Positions 6,212 through 6,230 of a stretch of DNA of 6,230 bases are shown piece by piece; within the stretch, counting starts at the first letter, position 1; each line of letters opens with the position of its first letter. The position numbers and the translations under genes were made by a program. The DNA comes from Saprospiraceae bacterium (lineage in GTDB: Bacteria > Bacteroidota > Bacteroidia > Chitinophagales > Saprospiraceae), in the NCBI GenBank assembly GCA_017995875.1, contig JAGOIB010000124.1, positions 1 to 6,230 of the forward strand, read 5' to 3'. The notes under the pieces were generated by a model. It ran no database searches. It saw only the letters and a program-made list of their open reading frames with translations, and was not told the DNA's origin.

Positions 6212-6230
6212 GAACTCACCCCCCGACCCC

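Noticed and set aside
1..6230. A novel accessory or defence system in this window
   Set aside because: All long genes belong to known housekeeping families (sliding clamp, M16, MreBCD, PBP2). No mobile or defence hallmark is visible.

Overview
The window looks like chromosomal DNA of a Bacteroidota bacterium. Four things support this: the MreB and DnaN sequence style, the lack of Shine-Dalgarno sequences before the genes, promoter-like boxes of the Bacteroidota form TAnnTTTG, and repeats in the last 140 bases of a kind I recall from that phylum. Placement below phylum (for example Saprospiria or Chitinophagia) would be a guess.

Left part (1-356): the first 43 codons of dnaN (sliding clamp) lie on the minus strand and run off the left edge. 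A divergent intergenic region of about 225 bases separates dnaN from an M16-family peptidase-like gene on the plus strand. This spacer holds a good candidate dnaN promoter, a 52-base near-perfect palindrome touching that promoter's -33 element, and a TAnnTTTG box directly before the M16 gene. That box suggests a leaderless or nearly leaderless M16 transcript starting at the ATG at 357.

Middle and right (357-6093): the M16 protein has lost the zinc-binding HxxEH motif but keeps the substrate-side R...Y motif, so it looks like the non-catalytic half of a two-subunit protease. No catalytic partner is in the window. After 196 bases come mreB, mreC, mreD and mrdA (PBP2), all on the plus strand and closely packed: a 47-base gap, then a 4-base overlap, then a 1-base overlap. 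Together they encode the core of the elongasome. MreB filaments on the inner membrane face position MreC and MreD, which link to and activate the peptidoglycan transpeptidase PBP2. All key motifs of MreB and PBP2 are intact. The glycosyltransferase RodA, which normally partners PBP2, is not encoded in the 137 bases after mrdA.

Right end (6089-6230): a tandem array of 7-base units starts inside the last codons of mrdA and is followed by a short hairpin-like element resembling a dispersed Bacteroidota repeat. No gene is visible here.

I see no CRISPR array, transposase, tRNA, rRNA or defence system. This is mostly a housekeeping locus. The most unusual parts are the palindrome, the degenerate M16 protein and the heptamer array.
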